A stretch of 64,000 bases of DNA from Cymbidium sinense. Its lineage: Eukaryota > Streptophyta > Magnoliopsida > Asparagales > Orchidaceae. The position numbers and the translations under genes were made by a program. The stretch covers positions 213,584,982 through 213,648,981 of the forward strand of contig CM038215.1 of NCBI GenBank assembly GCA_021442155.1, in the 5' to 3' direction. Of the stretch, positions 31,340 through 43,309 are shown piece by piece. The notes beneath the pieces are model-generated. The model saw nothing but the letters and a program-made list of their open reading frames with translations, ran no database searches and was not told where the DNA came from. Within the stretch, counting starts at the first letter, position 1, and every line of letters starts with the position of its first letter.

Positions 31340-33010
31340 CTTATAGGTAAAATTGGATTAGGTTGACCAATTGATCAAATTAGATTAAACCAAGGCTTCG
31401 GTCAAGTTGAAATGATGATTTGAAGTATTTTGGTTCAATTGGCTTTATTAAATTTGGCTTAGGTTTGATTTTGGCTCATTTAGATTCATGTAGGTCAAAT
31501 GGTTGACCAATTTTATTAGTAAATTAGCTTGGGTTAGTGTAGACTCATATTTTGGTTAATTGAAGATGATTATAATCTTTGGTTGGGTTGGTTTGAATTT
31601 AATTTGGATTTAGGCCAATTTGACCCTTTAGGTCAGTTTGGGCTAAGTTGGTTAATTGGTCCCAATTGGTCAAACTGAGCTCAATTATGACTTTGGTCAA
31701 ATTCAATAATTAATTTGGAATGAACTTGAGCCATTGGTTGCAATCAATTGGAGTTAGATGATGATTTGATCTATTTTGGTCTTTTAGGTAAATTTGGGTC
31801 AACTTCAGTCAAAGGGCCAATTGGGTCTGATTTGGCTCAATTGATGGTCAAGTCATATTTAATCATTGATCATGGGTTGGTGTGAAGCTATGGTTTCAAT
31901 TGATTTGGTGTAGGATAGGTTTTGGCTAGTTTGGGTTCATATGGGTTAAAGGGTTGGCTTGGTCAAATGACCAAGTTAACTTGGTTTGACTCAATTTATG
32001 GCAATTGATCATCCTAAGTTGATCAATAATCATGGAATAAGATTTTGATGGGCTTGGTTCAATTCAATTTGAGTTGGATTGTAACTTGGCTCAAATGTGT
32101 TTTTTAGGTCACTTTGGGTCAAGTGAACCTAAGTTGGTCAAATGGCTTAGTTTTGATTTGATTAAGGCTTAGTTGAATTTATATATGAGCTTAAGATTAA
32201 AATATAAATTCAATTGCAATCAATTTGGGTTTCAATAGGTTTTGGTTCATTTGAGAATTTCAAGTCAAATAAGTTAGGTTAGGTTTGACTTGCGTTGATT
32301 TTGGTTTGGCTTGATGATTGTAGATTTCATTAATATTTGGATAGATGATTGTAGGAATGATTGATTCATAAGAAAATCAATTGATTTTGGGTTTTGGAAT
32401 GAAGGAATTTGGCTAAGTTTATGGATTTGGTTCAAAGGGCCTAAGCTTGGATTTTGATTTAGTTTAATTTAGTTTTGATCATTGGAGTGTAGATTTTATT
32501 TATATTTGGGAAGATGATTGAAGATATGATTGATTTGTGAGAAAATCAATTGAATTTGAAGTGATTTGAAGGAAAATTTGGCTAAGCTAGTGAAGGTAGG
32601 TCCAAAGGGCTTAGAAGGGGAATTTGATTTAGTTTGATTTAGTTTGATTGATTTAAATGTAAATTTCATTTATATTTGTCAACATGATTGAATATATAAT
32701 TCATTTATGAATAAATCAATTAAATTTGGATTTAATTGGGTGGAGACTTGGCTAAGTTTATAGAATCAGATCATATAACTTAAGAGGGATTTGGAGCTTA
32801 GATTTGATCTTGGGTTTCAATCATCTGGAGTTGGGTTTGGATTTGAATTGATACATTGGTTGGGGAATTGAATTGATCTTTGAGAAAATCAATTGAATTC
32901 AGATTGAATTGCATTTGGTTAGGGCTAAATCCATGGGATTCAATCATAAAGCTTAGGAATGGTTTTGGGCTTGGATTTAATTTTGGGATTGATCATAAAT
33001 TTTGGAATTT
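31340..33010 (+). repeat. T/G-rich tandem array, about 150-173 bp units
   Basis: Landmark words recur at regular steps. TAGGTCA-like words lie at 31341, 31491, 31630, 31785, 31941 and 32105. AGAAAATCAATTGA-like words lie at 32371, 32540, 32710 and 32883 (steps 169, 170 and 173). C is scarce and T and G dominate on the plus strand, which opens false reading frames on both strands. At least ten diverged units sit at the right end of the long repeat. Confidence 0.8.
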
Positions 33011-33060
33011 AAATTTGAATTCAGATTTGAATTTGGGGTTTGGTTTGAGAAGGAGAATAT

Positions 33061-35319
33061 AGATTGAGTTTAGTCTATAGGGTAGGTAAGTCTCTAGAAG
33101 TCCCTAAGGCATTGCCCACTCCTATGACTAATCCTTCTAATTCTTTAGGCTTAGGTTAAGTATCCACCTAATAGCTAGAAGTGTCTTAAGACTAAGGAGC
33201 TCTTAATGTCTAGAAGAATCCTAGATCTGTGATAAGGAGATTGAGAACTCACTCCAAAAGTGAGGTCAACAATTATATTTAGGCAATAAAGGTAATTCAA
33301 ATCAAAAACATTGAGCTATATAAAAGGTTAGATTTCAAATAATAACAAAATCCAAGTTAGATTTGAAATGAAATTATTTTCAACTTGATAGCTCATTAAG
33401 AGTAGGAACATGATGAAATAACGTACTAATGGGCATAAATAGAAATATTTAATATACATTCAGATAATGTTTAGCATTACACTAAACAAATTGGAAGTAA
33501 CGCAAAATAATTTAAATAAATCTCATGATAAAATTAAAAGCTCATCAACAAGAATGAAATAAGCATCATTGAAACTTAATAATTTAATAAAATATGGTAA
33601 TTGAGTGTCATTTTTGGTGATTAAAATGAACTAAAATACCTAACACCGTTAGATTTATAACGTGAACATGAAAGTACATAGAAAGCAATCGTAAAAGACA
33701 TTAAATAATTCTTAAGCATGCATCCTAATGCAACATTTTTGTTTGCTTCAGTTGTTTTGTGATTTGTGCAAACATTTGAAAGAAATAAACTCTTATATAA
33801 ATATTGAAATAATTTTCATTCAATTTAAGCATTCCAAAATTTTGTACAAGTATTCTAAAACACCTGCATGGACCCCAATATAGTGCTAAATGCTTAAATT
33901 TAGTGTTTAAGCATGTTAAGTCGGTTAACATAAAATAAGTTTGAATTTGTCAGTATGTTAAAGACTAAATCTTAAGATCTAAGAATGTTGCGTAGGTTGA
34001 AACTAAGATAAATCTGAACCCACTCTCACCTAGAGAATCTTACATGCATTCTAAATGATTATTAATTACTTTTGCATTTCAAATTAAATGTAAATTTATT
34101 AATAATAGACATTTTTAAGCGAGTCATTTTGCTTATATGGCGAAGTTGTAAGTTCAATTTAACAAATCTTATTCTCTTCTTAATGAGAAAAAGAGTTGAC
34201 AGGGTTGGTTAAAAGTTAAATATTCATGTTCTAAAAAGATATCTCATTTTATTTTATAATTATATGAGACAATCAAAGACCTTAGTTAAGAAATTCTATA
34301 TTCAAAGTTACAAAGTCTATTGTTAAAAATTAAACATGTGATAATAAACTCAAATCATAGACTTAATTCTCTATGCTTGAAATAGAGTTGACATGATCTA
34401 CCAAATGAGAAATCTCCACATGAATTTGAATCATAACAGGTCATAAGACCCGAACCTCTTTATTAAAACAAGTAGAGTTAAAAAAATTTTCCCCAATCAT
34501 GACCACATTGTTCGTAGATTTCAATTGAAGGGGTTATTATTATTATCAAATTTTCCAAAGTGTTAACAATAGATCTTTTCAAATCTAAACTCTTAAAATG
34601 CAAATCCTAGATCAGATCTTCTATGCTCAAGCTAAACTTAAGAAGGCCTGCAATATGATCAATCTCCTAAAAGAATTTAAACCAAAAATAAATTATTTAG
34701 TTGATCCTATATTTTTAAATTAATATAATTAATAAGGTTTATAGCCCGATTATAGCTGTGCTAATTGCAATTTTCAACCAGAGGGGTCTATTATTATCAA
34801 GAAATTTTATAATGCTAACATCAAGTTATCTTAAATTTGAAGGTCAATCAATCACAAAATGATCATAAATTTTAACAAGAACCTATCACTAAAATGAAAC
34901 TCATCATTCAAATACTTAAAGCTAAAATTCAATGACCCATCTATAAATGTTTATTAGATGTTATAAATTAAAAAAAAAACCAAGCTCACAAAAGAGTCAA
35001 TGTCAAGTCAAGTATATTGCTAAGTTTGAATTCAAATAATTTCACACCAAAAAGGATTGACCCATCCTTTGTCTGTGAGATTTTACTTGTAAATGGCACC
35101 ACAAAAAATGACCAAGTGATTTGTTGTCAAATCAAAATATTACATTATGGGTATAAATATAGCCTGTATGTACCCCAATGGCTTTGCCCCTTGAATTATA
35201 AGTTATAAGGTACATTTGATACAAAACAAAGCCCTCTATTAGTTAATGTGAGCTTAAAGTTATCTCCTTAAGCAAACATCAACTAAGATCTATAAGGTCA
35301 CCTTGGATAAAGCAACCTA
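33061..35319. other. AT-rich DNA, no gene recognised
   Basis: Beyond the tandem array there is a short AGTCCCTAAGGCATTGCCC segment that may be the end of the long repeat's element. The rest is AT-rich with no recognised motif. Confidence 0.45.
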
Positions 35320-35879
35320 TGGCTATTAATAAGAATCTTTCAGTCAAGTTGGGTCAACTACCTCCTCTAACTAAGTACGCCATGGATCATGACAGCTCGG
35401 GATAACAAAATCACGAGATCTTGATTGGATACATCATCGTTTCTCCAACTATATGCTTTATGTTAACAAATAATGATTTTTTTTAAAATTTTAAAACTCC
35501 ATTTGCTACTGCTATATGTTAAGCAATTAGCAATCTAATGACTTGCCTTAATAAAAAATTCTCTCTCACTATTGAAAGAGGTGATTAACTATATGTTCTT
35601 ATGCTTATAGAAAATCTTGAACTAGATCTAAAGTTCTTACAAAGTGAGGGCAAAATCTCTAGGTAATGTCTTAACTACAAATATCATATGCCTTCTGAAA
35701 GTTTGGCTCAATGCAAATCCAAACTCTCCTCCTTAAAAGGCCAAACACAATGTTTTGAATCCCACATGTATGTAAACTTCTCTTATTTTTTAATGATTTG
35801 TATCTTTAGTTGGAGGTATACTTGTCCTATGAAGGAGAGTTGTTTACATCTAAAAAATGAAATAAATTGAACATCCTAA

Positions 35880-37540
35880 CTTGGGGCACCGTGATACTAC
35901 AATCATAGTGCCTAAGCATTGTTCTTGCCTTATAGAATCTAGAAGCTCCCAATAGTTGCCTACTTAAATAATACAGTGTCGTGATGCTATGATACCAACA
36001 TCGTGGTGCTATGACACCAGTGCAAGGCACTATCATGATGACCTTCAGTTTGAAGATCAAGAAAAACTATCATTCCTGGCCTAACAACAATAACTGCCTA
36101 AGAGGAGCTGGGGGAATGATTATGGAGAAAAAAATCACCCCAATAGTGAGAAATCACCAATAAAAAGAGGAGAACTACCCCTCTCCTTCCTTCTTCTTCC
36201 TTTTCTCTCACTCTCACTCTAACCCACCTTCCCATTCTTAATCTCGATCATCTGCACTCTCAACAACATGCTTTCTGCTATTCAATAGTGATTTCCTCGT
36301 GCAAGAGACAAGATCAAAGTTTACTCCCATCAACTTCAAATAAAAATATCTGAAAATGCTTTCTTTATGTAATTCTCTCTCTAAAAATCAAATTTATGAG
36401 AATTCCACCTATGATCTTAGATCCAGTGAGAAATAAAGAGGATCATCTCCATCAATCTTGAATCGAAAGTAAAATAGAAATCCTAAAATTCCATAATCTT
36501 GAAATCTGAATACCTCCATCGTTGAACTTGGTTCGAGCGTGAGAAGAAAAATGCTCTCTTTATCAATCTTAGATTCGAAATAAGGGAGAAGAGTGAGTTT
36601 ACACTAAATAAGTAAAAATAAATTAGCAATGCTAAAGCATTATGCCATCAAATTTTCATAAAAAAGTATCAAATTTTGTAAGAATCTGGTTCAAAAATGG
36701 AGTTCCCACTCGTAGCATCGAGGTTATGTGCTCTCGAGAATGAAATCTTTAATGCTCTATCCCATAGCACCAAGGTGCCAGATATTTGGCATCTTGACGC
36801 TAAGCTCTCGGATTTAGCTATAATTTATACAACACTGTAACTCTAAGCTTTCAGGTTTCACATTTTTAAAACAACACCAAAGCATTACTTTTTAGGGCCA
36901 AGGTGCTACATCTTTCACTATCGAACTTGGTTTCAGTGTAAAATAGAATCCTCCCTCCTTTGATCTTAGATTTAAAATAAGGGAAAAGGGTGTTAATGCA
37001 CTAAAATCATGAAATCTAGCACTACTAAGATGTTATGTTGCCAAAATTTGAAAATTCTCTAAAAATTGTTAAAATTTTAGGCATTGATAAAACAATGCCT
37101 AGGCATTGTGGGTCAAGCATTGAGGTATTGAGCTCTTAGATTTTGAGAGAAAAGTATTCTCATAGCACCGTGACACTATCCCTTAAGCGTCACAACATTA
37201 CGTTAATTTCATGATTTTGGACACTTGGACCTTGCTAAATTGAATGTCTAAGTCTTGTTTACCCAGAGCTATAGCACCAACCATTGGGCACCACAGTGCT
37301 AAACTTTTGGTCAGGATGACAAAAAATTCCTATTTTTAGAGCATTGTTGTGCCATATATAGAGCATAACAGTCGCTAGAATCTCAAGCTATAAGTAAAAT
37401 ATTTCTATCTTAAGATCAACGTAGTACTACATATAGAGTGACGCAATGCTAGACTCTTGAGTTTTAAAGTTATGTCATGCAGGCTAGCAATGCCTAGCTG
37501 CTACATTCTCAATGCTGAGGTTCTACTACTGTGATATTAT
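35880..37540. repeat. Diffuse GTGCTA/AGCACC word repeats
   Basis: Words such as GCACCGTG, GTGGTGCTA, AGCACCAAGGTGC and GCATTGAGG recur every few tens of bases with loose spacing. They return at about 39000-39480. They look like a highly diverged minisatellite in the interior of the LTR-like element. Confidence 0.55.
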
Positions 37541-38086
37541 TTAAAGCTAGAAGAATTCCATTATTTTAAATCCTGGAGCTTTCAAATGACAAACAAAAGG
37601 ACATATACATATAAATACATAAACATATGAAATTAAAATATATTTATTAAGAATAAAAAAAGATAACAAAAGTTGTATAGAAAAAAATATATAAAATAAA
37701 AGAAAAGGGGGAAAATTAGTAATAATATTCATCATTCTTCTCCTCTTCATCTTCTTTTGATGTCGGCGGGGTGCACACATAAGGTGGATATTGAGGTATC
37801 ATTAGAAAAGAGGCTTGACCCAGACCCGCAAAGCTAGAATTCTCAAACATATGAACTAATGCTGAGTTAAACTCAGCCATATAAAAATACTATTTCTTTT
37901 ACTGATCCATATGATAGTCAAAGTTCTTTTCCAAATCCTCTTGTCTATGGCTGCTCTCACCAACCTTTTCCTTAAATCTAAGACTTCTCCTCCAATTTAT
38001 AGGAGTTGCTCATTTAAGATTTTGGAAGATTGGAATCGAGGTTATGAGACACGTGAAGCACGTGAACTTTCTTTCACCTCAAACCT

Positions 38087-38510
38087 CTAGCCAAATTCTT
38101 CAATTATCCTCTTCTTCAAAGGAGCATTTTGAATAAGAACTTCTTCATCAGGCTCCCCCAATACACCTGTCATAGTACATAAATCATAAATAATAGAAGG
38201 ATGATTGTATCTTATAGTAGTACTGCCCCTAAGCATATTATAAATGAAATTATAAGTAATCTTCCATATATCAATTATAAGGCCCTTTTGAATAGTAAAA
38301 TTCAAAACATCCTATCCTTAGTCACCTCACTAATATTACCAAAGGGAATAAACTTAGTTGAAATAAACTAGTGCCAAGCCTTAGACTCTACTATTAGGCT
38401 GATGATAGGAAAGTTGATAATCCATTTCTCTCGCCATTTCTACTGAATATTGGCATTTATACTAGTGAGAAAATCAAGACCTTCATCAAAATTAGGATGA
38501 TCATTATAAT
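38087..38510 (-). pseudogene. Remnant of a putative plant transposon protein
   Basis: On the minus strand, across a few stops, the sequence shows FIPFGNISEVTKDRMF, LIDIWKITYNFIYNML and HPSIIYDLCTMTGV...DEEVLIQ. This order (W..FI...S.VT.DR, then I..G.II..I, then PSLI..LC...GV) is that of the plant-specific transposon-associated proteins often encoded in LTR elements without pol. The molecular function of the family is unknown. The copy is interrupted and not functional. The match is from remembered family patterns, so it needs a profile search. Confidence 0.5.
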
Positions 38511-39524
38511 ATGAAAGATACTAATCATATACTATATTTTACAGACTGTAATATACATTAATAGAAATACTATCAAAACTTACTAATTTCTCCTATACAA
38601 GTTATCTTGGTTCTTCTTAGCATTGGTGAAGAACTCCTGCACCATAGGAACAATGTAGGAGCTACTATCATAGGCCAACTTCTTCTAGTCTCGCTTGATG
38701 ATGATTCTCTCCACACTCTCACCTGGATTTTGAAAACTTCTCTAGAATGAGGTGCTTGTGGATATATGGTATCCTCCCCTTCCATGCTAACAAGCATGTA
38801 TTTTAAATTTCCTTCCTCTTGCTAGCAAATCTTTTGAGCAGCATGATTATTATATTAGTGTAAGAAAGGCCGAGGGAAGAAGGCTTTAAGAATTCCTATA
38901 GAAGGAAGATGGCAGAATGCAAAATCTACTACCAGTCTATTTATAACAATTTAAGACTGAATCAGCAAGGGGTGCTATCCTCTTCGGTTTTGGAACAAAT
39001 AATCTACACCAGGACGCTACATTAGCATCTCTGAGGTGCTAATATCTTGGATTATGAAATAAAGAATTAGCATTGCAGCGCTTCACTCGCAATGCCTATG
39101 CGCTGGCCCGCTAGTCAGAATGGTTATCCTGCTGGTCAAAAAGATTACATATTATCACTTATTACTATTAATTTCATAATCAACCATAACTAAAATGTGC
39201 ATCAGATATTGATGTGGAGCCATGGTGCTCTAACGTAGTGCCGCATTGCTGGTCGAAAGTTTGTTCTATTTATTAAATGTGTCTACCAACCTATTAGCCC
39301 ATTTGAAATGTTCTTTGACGAGTACTGTAGTGCTACATACTCAACGCCGAAGTGCTGGTTAATCTACCAACCTACTTTCAGATGTATTCTATAGCACTTA
39401 TAGTGCCATGGTACTAACTTTCTAGTGTCGAGGCATCATCTTAATAATGCCCAGATGCCATGATCTACAGCCTTGAGGTGCTCTCCTTCATAGCGCCTAG
39501 GCGCCATTCCCCAAAGCAGCCTAT

Positions 39525-40262
39525 TTATGTTCACCACACAAACACCCTATAATTCATTCACCATGTGAACACCTATATAAATATGGCATTCCAATCCATG
39601 TGTTTGTCATGCGAACACCCTAACATTTTTCTAATTGATGTAAGTTTGACCCATGCTTATAATACAAGCACAACACCAAACCCTATAATTCATTCACCAT
39701 GTGAACACTTATATAAATATGGCATTCCAAAGGGATGTAAGTCCAATCTATCTGTTCGTCATGCAAACATCCTGCTGGCATTTCAAAGAGATGTAAGACC
39801 AATTTTCTATTTATTCACCATACGAACACCCTAATGGTTTTCTAAAGAGATATAACCTTAGTCTCCTATTCCATTCACATGGAATGCCCTATAATTTATT
39901 CACCAAGTGAATGCTCCTATAAATCTGGCATTCCAAAGGGATGTATGTCCAATCTATCTGTTTGCTATGTGAACACCAAACCCTATATAACATTCCAAAG
40001 GGATGTAAGCCCAATATATTAGTTCACTATGCAACCACTCTATTATAGCATTTAAAATGTAAGTCTAATCTATCCATTTGTAATGCAAATAACCCTATAA
40101 TTTTGGCTTCCAAAAGAGATGTAACTCCAATATTTCGTTTGCCATGCAAAAGACCCTATAAACCTGGGGATGTAACTGCAATTTATTCGTTCACCATGTG
40201 AACACTTTACTAACATTCAAAGGGATGTAAGTCCAACACATACGTTCGTCATGCGAACACGC
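39525..40262 (+). repeat. Degenerate tandem repeat with CATGTGAACACC and CCAAAGGGATGTAAG
   Basis: The two words alternate through the block. CACCATGTGAACACC or CGTCATGCGAACACC is followed by a CCTATAAAT..GGCATT stretch and CCAAAGGGATGTAAGTCCAA. About nine or ten GATGTAAG-type units are seen at 40-100 bp spacing, with substitutions and deletions. No ORF survives across it. Confidence 0.8.
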
Positions 40263-40640
40263 TTACACTAAACCTCTAGTTTACTCAGGATATTTGAGGT
40301 GAAGTAACCCATGGTTGTTAGTCAAACTCCTTGGACATTACGGTTGGCCCTCTGATGTTGGTAGACTAGAATAATATAGCCTCGGGATAATGAAAACATG
40401 GGATATTGATCGAGACTATTCTCCTATTTCCCTTAGATAGTCATTTATGCAATATCATACACACCATTAGACATCGATTCATATAAGGAAGATATGATTA
40501 TTTTCAACCTTAATCAAGAGTGCTTTCTTACTATAGTAAGAGGATAATTAATTATGAAGGCTTGCATTCATAGGAAGTAGAACTTATATCTAAATAAATC
40601 CTAACATAATGTTGGGGGAAATCTAGTTGAATATATATCG

Positions 40641-42305
40641 TTTGCCTAATAAAGAATATACTTCTATCCATCCGGATAAATATGGGGGAGAGCATCCCCA
40701 AAGGTGTTTTTTTAGCAAAAAAGAGTACATTATTATATTGCGATTTTTAGATAAGCAGAATCCTAGCGGGGGTAGGTTAGGTGTAAATGTAGGTTGAATT
40801 GTAGTTTAACTAGATTATATAAAAATATTTTATCACTTTTCTTATTATTCATGTCATCTTATATCTATTTATTAATGATTTTGATGTTATTGATAATTTA
40901 ATACTTCAATGGATATAATTATTTTATATCAAAATTAAAATTAATTTTTAATAAATTTTAAAACACCTAATTCACCCCACCCCACTTTGTGTATAGTATT
41001 ACACATATGCAAGGCCTTAAACTTTACTAAACTCTACCAACTAATTTAAAACATAAGTTTATCATTTCTCTCCATTAATGTTACTTAAATTGTTTTCCTA
41101 AAGTGATCTTCAAATCAAATCAAATTAGCTCTATTTGAACTAATCTTGACCTTATTCCCACAAACTACTCTAACAATTTCACCTTCCTATAATGCAATGT
41201 CTTAAGTTAATATCTTATGTTAGCTATTCACCATGAATTCAAGCCATTCATATTAGTTGGAAGTCTATTCTTTAAAGTAATTTTCTACGTTAACTCAAAT
41301 TTGCTCAAACTAAACTAATCTTTATAGACCTTTGATCAAACCCATATAAGTTCTTTAATTTTTTTCCTATAAACTCTAGTTCACACCATAAGATATTAGA
41401 CTAGATAAGAAATAAGAATTGGGGGGGTTTAAGGTCCAATGATTTGATTGAAGTTGAATTGGACTATGTAATAAATATTAAAATTATTGAATAGTGATTT
41501 AATTAAATGCAATAGTATATATATGATAACTATGTATGTAACAAAGATAAATATAACACTTACATAAATAATATTTATAATATTTATAATTTTTAAAGAT
41601 AGATATAAAGCTTCTTATGAGTATTATAAATTTAGATATGTGTATATTAAATATATGTAGGAATTAAAAATTTTATTATATAGATTTATAGATACAAATA
41701 TAATCTATAATAAGACTATAACTCATAAAAAATATTGTTTATAATAAAAATATAAAGGTTGTAATATAAAAAAAGTCATCACTTTCCATGAATTAGGATT
41801 CATATGTCACTTCTTTTTGCAACTTCAATGTTTAGACAGCTCTCTCAAAATAGTATTGGCTATTACTTTATTGTCAATTTTCAAACAAATTTATGATGTG
41901 AATCGGCTTTTTATAATAGCTATAATAAATAAAAAATTGCAAAATTTACAACAAATCAATTGTAGAGCTATGAGCGAAATAAATTTTTACAAGTTATTGT
42001 TAATATAATATATTATTCCTTTTTTTATAAAATATTGTAATAGTTTCCTTAAATCTACTATATTATAATAGATATGCTTATAAAAGTTATTTCTCACTAT
42101 AAAATTTATTTAAAAAATAAAAATATATATAATTTAACAACAATATGGCTAATTTCTAAAACAAAGCATTAAAAAATTATTCCATATTTCAAGTGATTTA
42201 TGCTTTTCTACTTTTATTCTTAAAATTTGCTTCTCCAACCACCATTTAAATAATATGCACAGAAAAAATATTTTTTAAATAAAACTTCAAAAACTATTAT
42301 TCAAG
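40641..42305. other. AT-rich DNA, no gene recognised
   Basis: A GGGGGAGAGCATCCCCA stem near 40685 may mark the end of the LTR-like element. The remainder is AT-rich and stop-rich. Confidence 0.45.
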
Positions 42306-42506
42306 TTATGGATCAAGTACAATTGGGGACAGTCTAAATTTTATAATTTCTCTTATATGAGGTATTGAATCAGTTATTTGAAACCCCTCTAAAAAATATT
42401 TTTGCCTTTTACTTTTATCGTAACATATAAATTTATCTCTCTTAAAAATTGAGACTGATTCCGCCCCAGATACAAATGGATTATAGTTTTTATTAACTAA
42501 TTCCAA
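42306..42506 (-). pseudogene. Unidentified short ORF, possible F-box-associated remnant
   Basis: The 66-residue open frame has ordinary protein-like composition and includes NPFVSGAESVSIFKRDKFIC and YDKSKRQKYFLEGFQ. The YD-K...KYF pattern loosely recalls the last strand of plant F-box-associated domains, but I do not recognise the protein. The upstream sequence (42507-42720) is GC-richer than its surroundings and may belong to the same degraded locus. It could equally be a chance ORF. Confidence 0.25.
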
Positions 42507-43309
42507 CCCAAAAGCAATACGGCTGATCCTCCGTTTTCAAACTAGCAACTTGTAAAAAAGACGTCGTCGCACAGAACGAGATAAGCGTTGAAAAGAAGAA
42601 AGATATTTCTTGTGGAGACTAAAATTCCGCGTTACCATATGAATTATGAAGCAAAGCGGAGCACTGTATCCCAGTTTATCAAAAGATATCACGTTGACTC
42701 TCCAGATTCAATAGGTAAGAAAGGATAAGGGGATCAGATGGGAAAAAAAGTAGAGATCATTTAAATAAATATTAAAAGTATAAAATTAATCATGATAAAT
42801 AATTTAAATATTTATTTTAGATGATTCACCCAAAAATCATCTTCAGGAACCTCGATGTACTTTTCTAGAATTAACTTCAGCATTACCAGAACCTAATTTT
42901 CAGTAAATTTATAGTAGAATTAAACAACTTGATAAAATGAATCAATTAATATGAAAAATGATTCAATTTGAGCTCAAATGAGTAAAAATCAAGCATTTAA
43001 AGAATAATTAAAAATTTTAAGAAATTAATTAGATGTTTAAATAAGATTTGGATTCAATAAATTTATTATCAAAATAAGTGTCATGCATCTTGAGCCACTA
43101 AAATATTTAGAAGATACTGTATGGAATGCTCTAGATTTTGGTCATAGTTAAGGAGGATCCAACTTTCAAAATCTATAAATAAGTTCCACTTTCTACATGA
43201 AGGGAATTTTAGGAGGGGAGGAAGCTGTTGAAGAAAAATAGCTAAAGTATTACAAGATTTTTGAGCTCTAAATAGCATCACCATTGGATCACTACTGGCA
43301 TCCAACTAT
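42507..43309. other. No gene recognised
   Basis: A slightly GC-richer patch (42520-42720) with CGTCGTCGCAC is followed by AT-rich DNA. No motif could be assigned. Confidence 0.35.

Larger units (their letters stand above)
27240..33060. repeat. Long non-coding repeat, copy 1 (probable long LTR)
   Basis: Its first 3 kb matches 58340-64000 in order and orientation. Shared landmarks are GCCTAAGAGGTG, TTTACCTCCACAAGAGAG, GCCAGCTAACTCC, the GGGCTACTTAAAGCCTCG repeats, ACACATGCAAGCTTA and a TTTGCTGGTC/TTTGCTGATC...CCCCATTCCC/CCCATTCCC block. It has no coding capacity. It includes a GC-richer promoter-like stretch (30000-31100) and a tandem array (31340-33010). The size and lack of genes fit a long LTR of a large retrotransposon or LARD-type element. 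The left end is hidden by the gap. Confidence 0.65.
35320..40640 (-). mobile_element. Non-autonomous LTR-like element (candidate)
   Basis: Segments 35320-35690 and 40300-40640 are diverged direct copies. Shared words include CTCGGGATAA, a GAT..TTGAT..GA block, a CTTTCTTACTAT/CTCTCTCACTAT...GAAAGAGG/AAGAGGA block and a GTAATGTC/CATAATGTT region. They lie in the right places to be old LTRs. The interior holds a remnant of a plant transposon protein on the minus strand (38087-38510) and two low-complexity repeat zones. No polymerase or integrase domain is visible. The ends and target duplication are not defined. Confidence 0.4.

Noticed and set aside
31118..31366. ORFs open on both strands (Asn/Pro/Gln-rich and Gly/Leu/Phe-rich)
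   Set aside because: They are low-complexity products of the T/G-rich region, where stops are rare in some frames.
38573..38797. 74-residue minus-strand ORF
   Set aside because: It is in a different frame from the plant transposon protein remnant and has no motif of its own.
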